Below are positions 23,134-34,706 of a DNA stretch of 64,000 nucleotides, piece by piece. A program made the translations under genes and the position numbers. Every line of letters begins with the position of its first letter. Positions within the stretch are counted from its first letter, which is position 1. The DNA is taken from contig NC_079495.1 in NCBI RefSeq assembly GCF_030052815.1, positions 51,391,739-51,455,738 of the forward strand. The letters run 5' to 3'. The DNA comes from Hevea brasiliensis. Lineage: Eukaryota > Streptophyta > Magnoliopsida > Malpighiales > Euphorbiaceae. Below the pieces are notes generated by a model. That model worked only from the letters and a program-made list of their open reading frames with translations. It was not told where the DNA came from and made no database searches.

Positions 23134-26100
23134 TGTGACACCCCATACCCGTATACAGTGTATCCGAGTAAGCAATGTCACACGGTGTACCGGCACACTC
23201 TATTTTACCTTAATTAATTTTTATCATGGTTTTGAATATAACTTGTGAAATATTATTTATTTAAGTCATTTATTGAAATTATAATTTATTTGAGGTTCCG
23301 AAAATTTTAAAGAAAATCCGGCAGAGTATCGGCTAAAAATGGAGAAAACAGTTCTTCGGAACCTGTGAAAAACACTTCCAATATTCATATTCAATCATTT
23401 CTCAAACGCCAATGTCATCACAAACTCAATATTTTTTCAATCAATCATTTCTCAAGGTACTCATGTATAAGCAATGAATAAATACTCAAATTTTTCCATA
23501 CATAACCATAAATCTTCATTATTTACATGAAGTTCAAAATACATTACATAAGTTCAATTACATATGAGAAAATAAAAATTAGTTACAAAATACCAAAATG
23601 ACACCTAGTGTCCTACCAATGCACTGTAGAAGTTGAGGTGACACGGACACTGTGCAGAGCTGCAGGATGGACTCACCCAGTCTGCGGTCTACTGGGCTCT
23701 CGATTTGTATCTCCAGAACCTACGCGTGGCAAAAGCAACGCGCTAAGCAATAATGCTTAGTGGTGCAATAATAAAATAAAAGAAAATAGCAGAAAATAAA
23801 TATGTATTGAATGTATATGTCTTATTTGTTTTGTATTTGTTATATTCATTTATTTCTTTAACTTTGTCCATTTTCATTCATTTGGTTGCCCAAGTAACCT
23901 ACACTAGACGACTGGACTGGATAAACGGGTAAACTGGCACTGGGTATCAAGTACCTCGGGCCGTCACACCATCGGTCACATATGCATCTCCTCGTAGGCA
24001 ATGTAAGCTAACAAGTCAGAATAATATTAGGCACAAGGCCACATCTCAATACAAGGTCAGAATGGCTAGAAGCCATGAAATCACAGAATGGCATATTGCC
24101 ATTTGCAGTACTGCTAATTGAACCCTATTGGCATGCCAAACTATCTAAACCAATCTTGTTAGGTATACTAGGGCATTTGATACTTTAAAATTCTTCAATC
24201 TTTGAATTTCAAGTTTTGGTGTCACTATTCACCTCTTTGGTCAACTAAAATGTTGACTTTTAGGTAGAAATTAGGTACATTGGTTTTGGCACTCCCAACA
24301 TACCACATTTTACATTTAAAACTTGTTGGAATTGGTCACCATTACCATTTCTAACTTAAAATTAAGAGGGCAGAAATTTCAGTTTTTGAAGCCTAAGTTT
24401 ACTGTTCCATTAAGCACTATTACAGTGGAATTTGAAGAAATGGCAAACATGAAAGTTGTTCCTTATTTTTTCTAGTTGAATTTCCTTTTTTGAATCACTC
24501 CATTTGGAGTTTTGTAGCTCCAGATATGGTCCAAAAACCACAGCTGGCCGGATTGCAAAACTGCAGAATTACCAAATCTACAGTACCATGAACAGTGACT
24601 GCCACTGCTTGGTTGGATAGGTTCTGGTCATAATTTGGGGTAGGTTTCTTCATGAAAGTTGTTTTTCTATGTCTTAACTTGTTGCTGTAAAAATTTCAGG
24701 TCAATTGACCATATCTACAGTGAGTTATAGCCAAATGAACAGTTACTATTCATTTGGTCATTTCTGCAGGTGCTGTTGGAGGGTATCCGGATTGGAGCCA
24801 ACTTTTGGTCCACTTGCTTTGGTCTTTTGGGCATAGTTTCTTCAGCAAAAATGTGCCATTATAAGTCTAGTTTCATTTCCAATTGGCCAAACACCAATTG
24901 GACCTACACAGCCAAAGTTATGGCTGTCTAAGTGGGCTGGAATCTCAGCCACCATGCTGCTATCTTTAGGCAGCCCTCCATTTCAGTTTTGCCATGCATT
25001 AACTCACTTCAAATTATGATTAACTTGCCTTAAATGGTCACTAATTGGCCATTAGAATGTCCATTAATCAATTCAAATGCCAAGTCCAATTTTCACCCTT
25101 AAAACCCTAGTTCCCATTATAGGTTTTCACAACACACCTTAATTACTAACCCATTCACTAACCATATGCATAGATGGTTTAAACATAACCTCTAATCCAC
25201 CTTAAGTCCATCAAAACACTCCATTTCTATTCCTTCAATAGGACAGCCAAAATTTATGGTGGCCATACACACAACTTTTATTCATTTAAACTATAATTTC
25301 TCACTAAATTCAAGTCCTTAATCATGAAAGTAAGGAGTTTTAGGTGTATAGATGCACTAACCTTTAAGTGGCAGATTTTTTCCCAAGTTAAATCTTCACT
25401 TTCTTTCCTTTTCTAGGCTGCCAAATACTCTCCCAAGAGATGTGGTCAAGTTTTAATGAAAGGGGTTTAGGGTTTAGTGGTGTAACAATGGGAGAAAAGG
25501 AGCTTGCTTGAAGCTTTAATGGAGGTTGGGTATTGCAAGGGTTTTGGCTAGTTTTTGGGGAGGGAGATGGCTGCTGTAATTTTTGGTTATTTTGGTCTTC
25601 ATTTAGTCTCTTTTATTAGTTGGTTAATTAGTTGTTTAAAGGTGATTGGTTATAGCTTTTAATGACATCACCATGATGTCATAAATAAGCCTTTTTCCTC
25701 ATTTTCTTTTCTTTTCTCCACTACTCATTTCCAATTTAATTTTTAGTAATGTTTATTCATATTTTATGTCATATTAATTATTTACTCAACCGGACAAGTC
25801 GGCCAAAAATCACCTCTGAAGGCGAAATGACCAAAATGCCCTCCGTTTGGCTTAACGGGTCAAAATTGTCTGTACCGATTGAAAAATTTTTCTAAGTATT
25901 TTCTTGCCATTCTAATGCCATGGGAACCTCAATAACCCTTCTTTGGAGTCCCAAAAATTATCTCATAATTTTTCCCCCGGGTCTAGGGCTCCTAGTTGCG
26001 AGAACCGCAACTTCACTCTTGGTTACCCATCGCTAGGGCACCGGCTCATTTAATTTGGTTGTATTTTATTTCTAAAATTTTTACTAAATTTTTCTATTTA

Positions 26101-26225
26101 ATATTTGAGTTAATTTTGGTCGCTCACTTTAGTTAAAATATTTTTCCGAACGTTCTAGCTATCCGGACAGACACTGGTCACCGGAACAGTAGAATGTACG
26201 GAGTTGATACAGGGAGGGTGTTACA
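23134..26225 (-). repeat. 3' LTR of Tekay copy A
   Basis: 3092 bp, starting TGTAACACCCTCCCTG on the minus strand at 26225 and ending TGTCACA at 23134. The stem-loop CTAAGCA-ATAA-TGCTTAG lies near 23742-23760. An AATTGG-rich inverted segment lies near 24870-24900. ORFs inside are not credible genes. Confidence 0.92.
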
Positions 26226-26240
26226 ACTCTTCCCCTCTAA
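26226..26240 (-). other. Polypurine tract of Tekay copy A
   Basis: On the minus strand AGAGGGGAAGAGT precedes the 3' LTR start TGTAACACC, matching the tract at 37260-37271 in copy B. Confidence 0.85.
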
Positions 26241-26248
26241 TTTAAATT

Positions 26249-26904
26249 TCATCCTCGAAATTTACCTGATGCAAACAGTTGAGGGAACTGTTGCCTCATC
26301 GTCTCTTCACTTTCCCAAGTTGCCTCCTCGGTGTTGTGGTGCCTCCAAAGCACTTTCACCAGTGGAATCTGTTTGTTTCTCAACTCTTTCACTTCCCGAG
26401 CCAGGATCCGTAGAGGTTCTTCTTCATATGTCAAATCCGGTTGTATTTCAATTTCTTCTCTGGAGATGACATGTGAAGGATCTGAGCGGTATCTTCTGAG
26501 CATGGACACGTGGAACACATTGTGGATCTTGTCTAGCTCTGGTGGTAAAGCTAGCCTATAGGCCACTGGACCCACACGCTCAATGACTTCATTTGGGCCA
26601 ATGAACCTAGGGCTTAACTTACCTTTTCTTCCAAACCTCAATACCTTCTTCCACGGTGACACCTTGAGGAACACTTTATCGCCAACCGCATATTCTATTT
26701 CTTTTCTCTTCAGGTCGGCATAAGATTTACATGCATGCGAGGCAACCTTGATTGGCTTTGATTAGTTTCACTTTCTCCTCACCGCTTCACCAGTGCAGCC
26801 CTACCAGTTGTCTTCGCCAATTCACCCAAAGACACCTGGAGTTCTACATTTTCTCCCATACAAGGCTTCATATGGGGCCATTTGGATACTAGCTTGGTAG
26901 CTAT
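26249..26904 (-). pseudogene. Tekay copy A integrase C-terminus and chromodomain
   Basis: The 141-aa ORF 26674-26249 has the integrase end (KVLRFGRKGKLSPRFIGP, HNVFHVSMLRRY) followed by a chromodomain (DLTYEEEP, PLVKVLWRHH, EEATWESEE). Chromodomains of this class are thought to guide insertion into heterochromatin, which fits its location. The segment 26675-26904, which should link it to the integrase core, is frameshifted. The C-terminal part reaches its natural end (GKFRG) just before the polypurine tract. It keeps the two places where copy B has stops. Confidence 0.85.
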
Positions 26905-27520
26905 TGTTGTATGCAAATTACGCGATGGGAGGTACCTATCCCAACTTCCTCAAACTCAATGACACAACTCCTCAAAGATATCCTCAAGAACCTGACATAT
27001 ATTTCATGTTATTGTTATCATTTCAATTCAATATTTGTATCAATTCCATTGGTTTCAATTGTTTACCTGGATTACTCTTTCTGATTGCCCATCCGTCTGA
27101 GGATGGAAAGTCATCTTTGAAGTGGAGTTGTGTACCCAAGGACTCATGCAACTTCTTCCAAAATCTCGATGTAAACCTTGGGTCTCGATCAGATATGATG
27201 GAAAGTGGAATTCCATGCAGTCTAACTATCTCACTGATATACAATTCTGCTAACTTCTTGATGAGTAGTCGGTCCTAATCGCGAGAAAGTGTGCTGACTT
27301 TGTCAATCTATCAACTATCACCCATGCTGCATCATGTTTCTTCTGGGTGAGAGGTAGACCACTTACAAAATTCATGGTGACCCGATCCCATTTCCATTCA
27401 GGTATGCATATAGGCTGTAGCAAACCCGATGGAACTTGATGTTCTGCCTTGACTTGCTGACATGTCAAGCATTTAGTCACATAGTTAGCTATGTCTTTCT
27501 TCATACCAGGCCACTAATAC
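26905..27520 (-). pseudogene. Tekay copy A integrase core, with intron-like insert
   Basis: The ORF 27504-27250 holds the zinc site [11 protein letters not shown] and the start of the core ([11 protein letters not shown], where copy B has TMDF, so the first catalytic Asp is Asn here). The next ORF, 27244-27023, holds the second Asp in [10 protein letters not shown] one-base shift near 27275 separates them. Two TAG stops at 27514-27516 and 27520-27522 interrupt the zinc region. A 75-bp GT...AG insert lies at 26992-27066 at the same place as in copy B. Downstream, the sequence toward AYNNSY is frameshifted. Confidence 0.8.
26992..27066 (-). other. Putative 75-bp intron in integrase, copy A
   Basis: On the minus strand it starts GTAAACAATTG after ATCCAG and ends ATATATGTCAG before GTTCTTGAGG. 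It is very AT-rich and has a TGA in frame. It splits a string that is continuous in related elements (SER-x-IQ-x-LED). Copy B carries the same insert with a few substitutions at 36432-36506. Confidence 0.6.
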
Positions 27521-27522
27521 TA

Positions 27523-29294
27523 AAGCTTCAGATCATGATACATCTTCGTACTTCCTGGGTGCATAGTATATACACTGGTGTGTTCCTCTTTCAGAATACT
27601 GGCCTTCAATTCCCCATTATCTGGTACACACAGTCTTCCTTTGTAATACAGACACCCATCTGCTTTCACCCCATAGTCAGTTGCTTTTCCATCTGGGATT
27701 TTGCTCATAATAGCCATTAGCTTCTCATCTACTTTCTGCCCACCTAAAATCTGCTGTAGCAGGTTTGGCCTCACTTGCAACTCAGCCAAAATAGCTCCAT
27801 CTCAAATCAAAGTTTGACGGGCATTCAATAATCTCAAAGCTGTGATGGATTTTCTGCTCAAAGCATCTGCAACTACATTTGCCTTCCCAGGATGGTAGTC
27901 AATTACACAATCATAGTCCTTCAGGAACTCAATCCACCGTCTCTGTCTAAGGTTGAGCTCCTTCTGGGTTGGCAAATATTTTAGACTTTTGTGGTCTGTG
28001 TAAATGTAGCACTTTTCACCATACAAGTATTGCCTCCATATCTTCAGTGCGAAGATAATTGCTGCAAGCTCTAGATCATGGGTAGGGTAATTTTGTTCAT
28101 GTGGCCTTAGCTGCCTGGAAGCATAGGCAATAACTTTCCCCTCTTGCATCAATACACACCCTAGCCCATTATGTGAGGCATCACTGTAGACCACAAAGCC
28201 CTTTCCTGACACTGGCTGTGTTGACACTGGCTGTGGTAACACTGGTGCCTCTGTCAGCATAGCCTTCAACTTCTCAAAACTGGTCTGACACTTGTCATTC
28301 CAGTCAAATCTGACATTCTTGTGTAACAACTTGGTCATTGGAGCAGCTATTAAGGAAAATCCCTTCACAAACCTCCTGTAATACCCAGCTAGCCCCAAGA
28401 AGCTTCTGAACTCAGTTGTATTCCTGGGAGGCTTCCATTCCATCACTGCTTCTATTTTCTTGGGATCCACCCTAATCCCATCAGCTGACACTATATGTCC
28501 AAGGAATGCAATCTCATTCAACCAAAAATCACACTTGGACAACTTAGCATACAGCTTCTTTTCTCTCAGGGTTTGCAGAACAATCCTCAAATGTTCATCA
28601 TGCTCTTCACTGGTCTTGGAATACACCAAAATATCATCAATAAAGACCACTACGAACCAATCTAGGTATGGATGAAAGATACAGTTCATAAGGTCCATGA
28701 ATGCCGCTGGTGCATTTGTTAGGCCAAAGGGCATCACCAGAAATTCATAATGCCCATACCGGGTCCTGAATGCAGTCTTGGGCACATCTACATCCTTCAC
28801 CCTCAACTGATGATACCCTGATCTGATATCAATCTTAGAAAATACTCCTGCTCCCTTCAACTGATCAAACAGATCATCAATTCTAGGCAACGGATATTTA
28901 TTCTTCACAGTCACTTTATTCAACTACCGGTAATCGATACATAGCCTCAAAGTCCCATCCTTCTTTTTCACAAACAGCACTGGAGCTCCCCATGCTGACA
29001 CACTGGGGCGTATGAACCCCTTATCAAGTAACTCTTGCAACTGAGTTTTCAACTCCCTCAATTCCATGGGTGCCTTCCTATAAGGAGCAATGGAAATGGG
29101 TGCTGTACCCGGCAGTGTCTCAATAGCAAATTCAACTTCCCTTTCTAGTGGCAAACCAGGCAATTCTTCAGGAAATACCTCTGGGAAGTCTCTTACTGTG
29201 GGTATATCACTCAGGTTTGGCTTAGCCTGCCTAGTATCTACCACATATGCTAGGTAGGCTTCACAGCCTTTTCTCATCATTCTTCTTGCAACTG
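27523..29294 (-). pseudogene. Tekay copy A RT and RNase H
   Basis: Three ORFs cover the region. 29280-28924 has the protease-RT linker and RT N-terminus ([15 protein letters not shown], then [18 protein letters not shown]). 28923-27802 (373 aa) has RT boxes [14 protein letters not shown] and [10 protein letters not shown], then RNase H from [11 protein letters not shown] to DALSRKS. 27789-27520 is the RNase H-integrase linker with HPGSTKMYH of the zinc site. The breaks are single stops: TAG at 28924-28926 and TGA at 27802-27804, both explained by C-to-T change. RT and RNase H domains are otherwise complete. A duplicated [10 protein letters not shown] string occurs before RNase H, where copy B has one. 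Confidence 0.9.
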
Positions 29295-32200
29295 TGTAAC
29301 ACCCTCCCGGTAACTACTCCGTACATCCTACTGTTCCGGTGACCGGTGTCGGTCCGGACAGCTAGAATGTCCGGAAAAATATTTAAATTAAAGTCAGGAA
29401 CCATAATTAACTCAAATATTAATAAGAAAAATTTAGTAAAAATTTTAGGAATAAAATACAACCGAGTTAAACGAGCCGGTGCCCAAGCAATGGGTAACCA
29501 GAGGGAAGTTGCGGTTCTCGCAACGAGGAGCCCTAGACCCGGGGGAAAAATTATAAAATAATTTTTGGGACTCCAGAGAAGGGTTATTGAGGTTCCCATG
29601 GCATTAGAATGCCAAGAAAATACTTAGAAAAATTTTTCAATCGGTACAGACAATTTTGACCCGTTAAGCCAAACGGAGGGCATTTTGGTCATTTCGCCTT
29701 CAGAGGTGATTTTTGGCCAACTTGTCCAGTTGAGTAAATAATTAATATGACATAAAATATGAATAAACATTACTAGAAATTAAATTGAAATTGAGTAGTG
29801 GAGGAAAGAAAAGAAATTGAGGAAAAAGGGCTATTTATGACATCATGGTGATGTCATTTATAATTACCAACCAATCACAATTAAGCCCTTATTTGACTAA
29901 CTAATAAAGAGACAAATTGAAGACTAAATTCATCAAAGATCCAGCAGCCATCTCCTTCCCCAAAACCAGCCAAAAACGTAGAGAGAGAAAAGAGAGGGTT
30001 TCCACCATAGTTCAAGCTTCCAAGCTTTGAAACCTTGCTTATCTTGCACCAAAAACCCTAGATCCCTTCAATAAAAATTACCCCCACACCTTGTTGGAGT
30101 GTTTGGCAGCCAAGAAAAGCCAAGAAAGTGAAGGAATTGCTTGGGAAAAATCTGCCCTAATCAAGGTTAGTGCATTAGACACTTAAAACTTCTTATTTTC
30201 ATGAATTGTAACTTGTATTGAGTGAGAATTGCAACTAAAATGAACAAGAACTATGTGTATATATACTATGAATTTTTGGCAGCCCTTGTGAAGGAATTAT
30301 TTTGATTGTTTTGATGGACTTAAGGTGGGCTATAGACCAAGTTTAAACCATGTGTGCATGTGATTGTTGAAGGAGCTAGTATTTAAGGTGTTGTAAAAAC
30401 CTATAATGGAACTAAGGTTTTGAAGAGTGAAAAATTGACTTGGCTTAGGAAATTGTTAGAGCACATTTTAATGGTCAATTAGTGACCATTTTAGGTATGT
30501 TGACCATAAAATGGACTGAAAAATAGGATTGCAAAGAGAAGGAGTAAGCTGCCCTAGGACAGCAGCAGAGGAACTGAAAATTCAGTCCACTTACATAGCC
30601 ATAACTTTGGCTGTGTTAGTCCAATTGGTGTTTGGCCAATTGGACATGAAACTAGGCTTATAATGGCACATTTTTTCTGAAGAAACCATGCCCAAAAGAC
30701 CAAAGCAAGAGGACCAAAACTTGTCCCCAATCCGGACACCCTGCAACTGCCTCTGCAGAATTGACCAAATGAACAGTAACTGTTCATTTGGCAATTACTC
30801 ACTGTAGATTTGGTCAATTGACCTGACATTTTTACAGCAACTACGACATAGACAAACAACTTTCATGAAGGAACCTACCCCAAATTATGGCCAGAACCTA
30901 ACCCAAATGGCAGTGGCAATCACTGTTTATGTTACTGTAGATATGGTAATTTCTGCAGAATGCACATCCGGCCAGCTGTGGTTTTTGAACCATATCTGGA
31001 GCTACAAAACTCCAAATGGAGTGATTCAAAAAAAGGAAATTCAACTAGACAAAATAAGGAACAACTTTTATGTTTTACATTTCTTCAAATTTCCACAGTA
31101 ACAGTGTCCAATGGAACAGTGAAGTTGACTCACCAAAACTGAAAATTCTGCTTGTGTTGGTTTAAACTTTGAAATGGTATAAATGCTTAATGCCAACAAG
31201 TTTGGAATGCCAAATGTGGTATGTAGGGAGTGCCAAAGTCGATGTACATATTTTTATTCTAAAAGTCAACATTTTTATTGACCAATAAGATGAATAGTGA
31301 CACTAAAAATTTGAAATTCACAAATTGAAGAATTTAAAAGTTTCAAATGCCCTAGTATACCTAACATGATTGGTTTGGATAGTTTGGCATGCCAATAGGG
31401 TTCGATTAGCGATCGCACATGGCAATATGCCATTCTATGATTTTATGGCTTTTAGCCATTCTGACTTTATATTGAGCTTTGGCCTTGTGCCTGATATATT
31501 TACAGCTTGTTAGCTATTCTGTTGCACATCGGGAGATGCATATGTGACCGATGGTGTGACGGCCCGAGGTACTTGATACCCAGTGCCAGTTTACCCGTTA
31601 TCGATCCGATGCCTAGTGTAGGTTACTTGGGCAACCAAATGAATGAAAGTGAACAAAGTTACTGAATTAATGTATATATAACCATACTAAACAAATGAAT
31701 CATACACATTCACTATATATTCGTTTTCTTGCTATTTTCTTTTATTATATTATTGCACCACTAAGCATTATTGCTTAGCGCGTTGCTTTTGCCACGCATA
31801 GGTACTGGAGATCCCGATCGTGAGCCCAGTAGACCGCAGACTGGGTGAGTTCATCCTGCAGATCTGCACAGTGTCCGTGTCACCTCACTACCAGCAGTGC
31901 ATTGGTAGGGCACTAGGTGTCATTTTGTCATTTTGTAATTAAATTTTTATTTTCTCATATGTATTTGGGATTATGTAGTGTATTTTGAGGTTCATGTAAA
32001 TAATAAAGATTTATGGTTATGTATGGAAGTAATTTGAGCTTTTAATTGTTATTTATATATATGAGAACCCTGAGAAATGGATGTTGAGAAATGAAAAGGC
32101 TATTGAGAACTGAAATTGAGAAATATTGTTGAGTTTTTGATATTGAGACTCTGTTGATGAATTGAAGTTGGGTTTGTTTGAAAATTATTTGGAAGTGTTT

Positions 32201-32435
32201 TCACAGGTTCCGAAGAACGGTTTTCTCCATTTTTAGCCGGTACTCCGCCGGATTTTCTTTAAAATTTTCGGAACCTTAAATGAATAATACTTTTGATAAA
32301 TGGCTCAAATAAATTGTATTTCATAAATTATATGCAAAAGCATGATATAAATTAATTGAGGAATATTAGAGTGTGCTGGTACACCGTGTGGCATTACTTA
32401 CTCGTGTATACTGTACACGGGTAAGGGGTGTCACA
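29295..32435 (+). repeat. 5' LTR of Tekay copy B
   Basis: 3141 bp, TGTAACACCCTCCCGG ... GGGTAAGGGGTGTCACA. A TATATA string near 31670 and TATATATTC near 31718 could be core promoter elements, followed by the stem-loop CTAAGCA-TTAT-TGCTTAG at 31761-31778. If transcription starts there, the stem-loop would lie close to the RNA 5' end. That placement is inferred. Confidence 0.92.
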
Positions 32436-32440
32436 TTTAG

Positions 32441-32456
32441 TGGTATCAGAGCACGG
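32441..32456 (+). other. Primer-binding site of Tekay copy B
   Basis: TGGTATCAGAGCACGG is the usual plant sequence complementary to the 3' end of initiator-Met tRNA, the primer for minus-strand DNA synthesis. The same sequence occurs on the minus strand at 42183-42198 in copy A. Confidence 0.9.
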
Positions 32457-32562
32457 TTTAGGCGTTTCTGGGCCTAGATTGAGTCCATACCATGCATTGC
32501 ATTTGTAAGAGTCGAGGTGACACTAACGCAGATCTGTTTATCTTTCTTATTTTGAATAGGAT

Positions 32563-33800
32563 ATGGATCCTTCATCTCAGAGAGCCGTTGAGGAGGAAGT
32601 GGAGAGTCATGCTCCACCTGCAGCAGCTGAGACTGGGGGCATGAGAGAATCTGCTCCACCAGCTCAAGCAGAGCCTGCTCAGCCTCCACAGGCCATGTTC
32701 CAACAAATGGCCGACTTCTTTAGACAAATGGCTGGGGTAATGCCAGCACCACCACCACCACTACCAGCTCCACAGCAGAAATCACACCTGGAAAGGTTAA
32801 GAAAGTTTGGGGCAGTGGATTTCTATGGCAAGAGAGAAGATGACTCTGTTGCAGCCGAGAATTGGTTGAACAGAATGGGCAGAGTTCTAAAACAACTCCA
32901 CTGCACTCCAGAGCAAAATTTAGAGGCTGCCATATCTCTGTTGCAAGATGATGCTTATGAGTGGTGGGACACGGTGTCCAGTGAAGTGCAGCCAGAAGCT
33001 GTAACTTGGGACTTCTTCCTCTCTGAATTCAAGAAGAAATATGTGGGTACTGTATACCTGGAAGAGAGAAGAAGAGAGTTTATTAACCTGAGGCAGAGAC
33101 AGCTGTCAGTGGCCGAATATGAGAAGGAATTCGTAAGATTGAGCCGCTATGGAAGGGAGATAGTCCCTAATGAAGCTGAAAGGTGCAAGAGATTTGAAGA
33201 GGGACTAAATGACAACATCAAGATCCAGCTCACTGCCTTGGGAATCACAGAATTTACCAAGTTAGTGGAAGCTACAATAAAGGTGGAAAAAGTGAGAATC
33301 AGTGAGCAGACCAGAAGGGATAGACAGCAGAAGAGGGGCCCGGGTCAGTCTAGTTCAGCTCCTACATTTGGGAAGAAGTTCAAGGGTCCTCCTGCACAGA
33401 GTTCAGCTCAGCCACAGGGTCAAGGTCAGTCTCAGGGGCCCAGGCCACAGTTCACCCCTAGGAGAGGTCAGTCCACACCATCAGTGGGCAGCTCTCCAGG
33501 GATGGGGTGAGGACCAGCCCGGCATCTTCTGCGTGTCGCATTGCCCGAAATGGCACAAGGGAATGTTGGAGTAATCGGTGCTTGCTTGAGGTGTGGGTCA
33601 ACAGAGCATCGATTGAAGAACCGCCCACGCAGAACTACTACGATTGCTCCAACACAAGCGAGCATGCACTGCTCTGCACCACCAAGGGTAGAAGGTCCAG
33701 TAAATCGAAGCTATGGGACCATCTCGGAGGCTCAGTATGAGCGAGCAGAGAGGCGGATAATGGACCACTGCCGAGAAATTATGCCTTAAGAGCTCAGGAG
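32563..33800 (+). pseudogene. Tekay copy B gag
   Basis: The start at 32563 (MDPSSQ) matches the start of copy A. The ORF runs 315 aa with a proline-rich N-terminus, the gag core (WLNRMGRVLKQL, YEWWDTVSSE, EFKKKYVG, EERRREF, YEKEFVRLSRYG) and a basic Gln-rich tail. It ends at a TGA at 33508-33510 created by a small indel next to GMG. The zinc knuckle CLRCGSTEH continues in another frame near 33570-33620. Copy A reads through this region for 375 aa, so the break is private to copy B. Gag would form the particle shell. Confidence 0.88.
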
Positions 33801-33854
33801 GAGCAAGATGCCCCGGACGTCATCAGGGGTACGTTCTTCCTCTACACTACACCT

Positions 33855-34412
33855 GTGCATGCATTGGTAGATCCAGGATCTACTCATTCCTACATTTGCA
33901 TCAACCTACCCGTAGAAAGGGGGATACTAGTAGGGGAGAGTGACCAAGACATTCTGGTCACTAATCCATTGGGTCACAGAGTGGTAGTGAACAAAGTATA
34001 CAAGGGTTGCCCGTTAAGGATTCAGGGGTATGAATTCTTGGCAGACCTGATTGAGTTGCCCTTCCATGAGTTTGACGTGATCTTGGGAATGGACTGGTTG
34101 TCACGTCATCAGGCAATAGTTGATTGCAAATTGAAGAGAATTTCTCTGAAAACTTCAGAGGGTAATGAGATCACAGTTGTGGGGGAAAGGACAGATTTCT
34201 TGTCCAATGTCATCTCAGCCACAGTTGCAAGAAGAATGATGAGAAAAGGCTATGAAGCCTACCTAGCACATGTGGTGGATACTAGGCAGGCTAAGCCAAA
34301 CTTGAGTGACATACCCACAGTAAGAGACTTCCTGCAGGTATTTCTGAAGAGTTGCACGGTTTGCCACGAGAAAGGGAAGTTGAATTTGTTATTGAGACAA
34401 CTGCAGATCTGA
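33855..34412 (+). pseudogene. Tekay copy B protease
   Basis: The 185-aa ORF has the aspartic protease active site as LVDPGSTHSYI and the second conserved string VILGMDWLSRH. It continues into the linker ([22 protein letters not shown]) and then shifts frame near 34340. In this family gag and protease are fused. The upstream join is broken by indels, so the first Met used here is not a real start. Domain content is complete, but the link to RT is lost. Confidence 0.85.
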
Positions 34413-34706
34413 CACCCATTTCCATTGCTCCTTATAGGATGGCACCCAGAATTGAGAGAGTTGAAAACTTCGATTGCAAGAGTTGTTAGATAAAGGGGTT
34501 CATACGCCCGATGTGTCACCATGGGGAGCTCAAGGTCTTTGTTTGTGAAAAAGAAGGATGGGACTTTGAGGCTATGCATTGATTACTGGCGATTGAATAA
34601 AGTGACGTGAAGAACAAATATCCGTTGCCTAGAATTGATGATCTGTTTGATCGGTTGAAGGGAAGCGAGTATTTTCTAAGATTGATCTCGGATCGAGTAT
34701 CATCAG
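34413..34706 (+). pseudogene. Tekay copy B RT N-terminus, frameshifted
   Basis: The bases align well with copy A 29170-28880, including the segment for [16 protein letters not shown], but several one- to two-base gains and losses move the frame (near 34344, 34440, 34520, 34600, 34660). The catalytic D of the first RT box region is hit. Changes such as CAGATCAGGG to CGGATCGAG look like local scrambling. Confidence 0.75.

Noticed and set aside
30554..30859. ORF of about 100 aa that recurs in the Tekay LTRs (also 38527-38790 and 43780-44079)
   Set aside because: It lies antisense in the LTRs, has no domain and shifts frame between copies. It recurs only because the LTRs are copies of one another.
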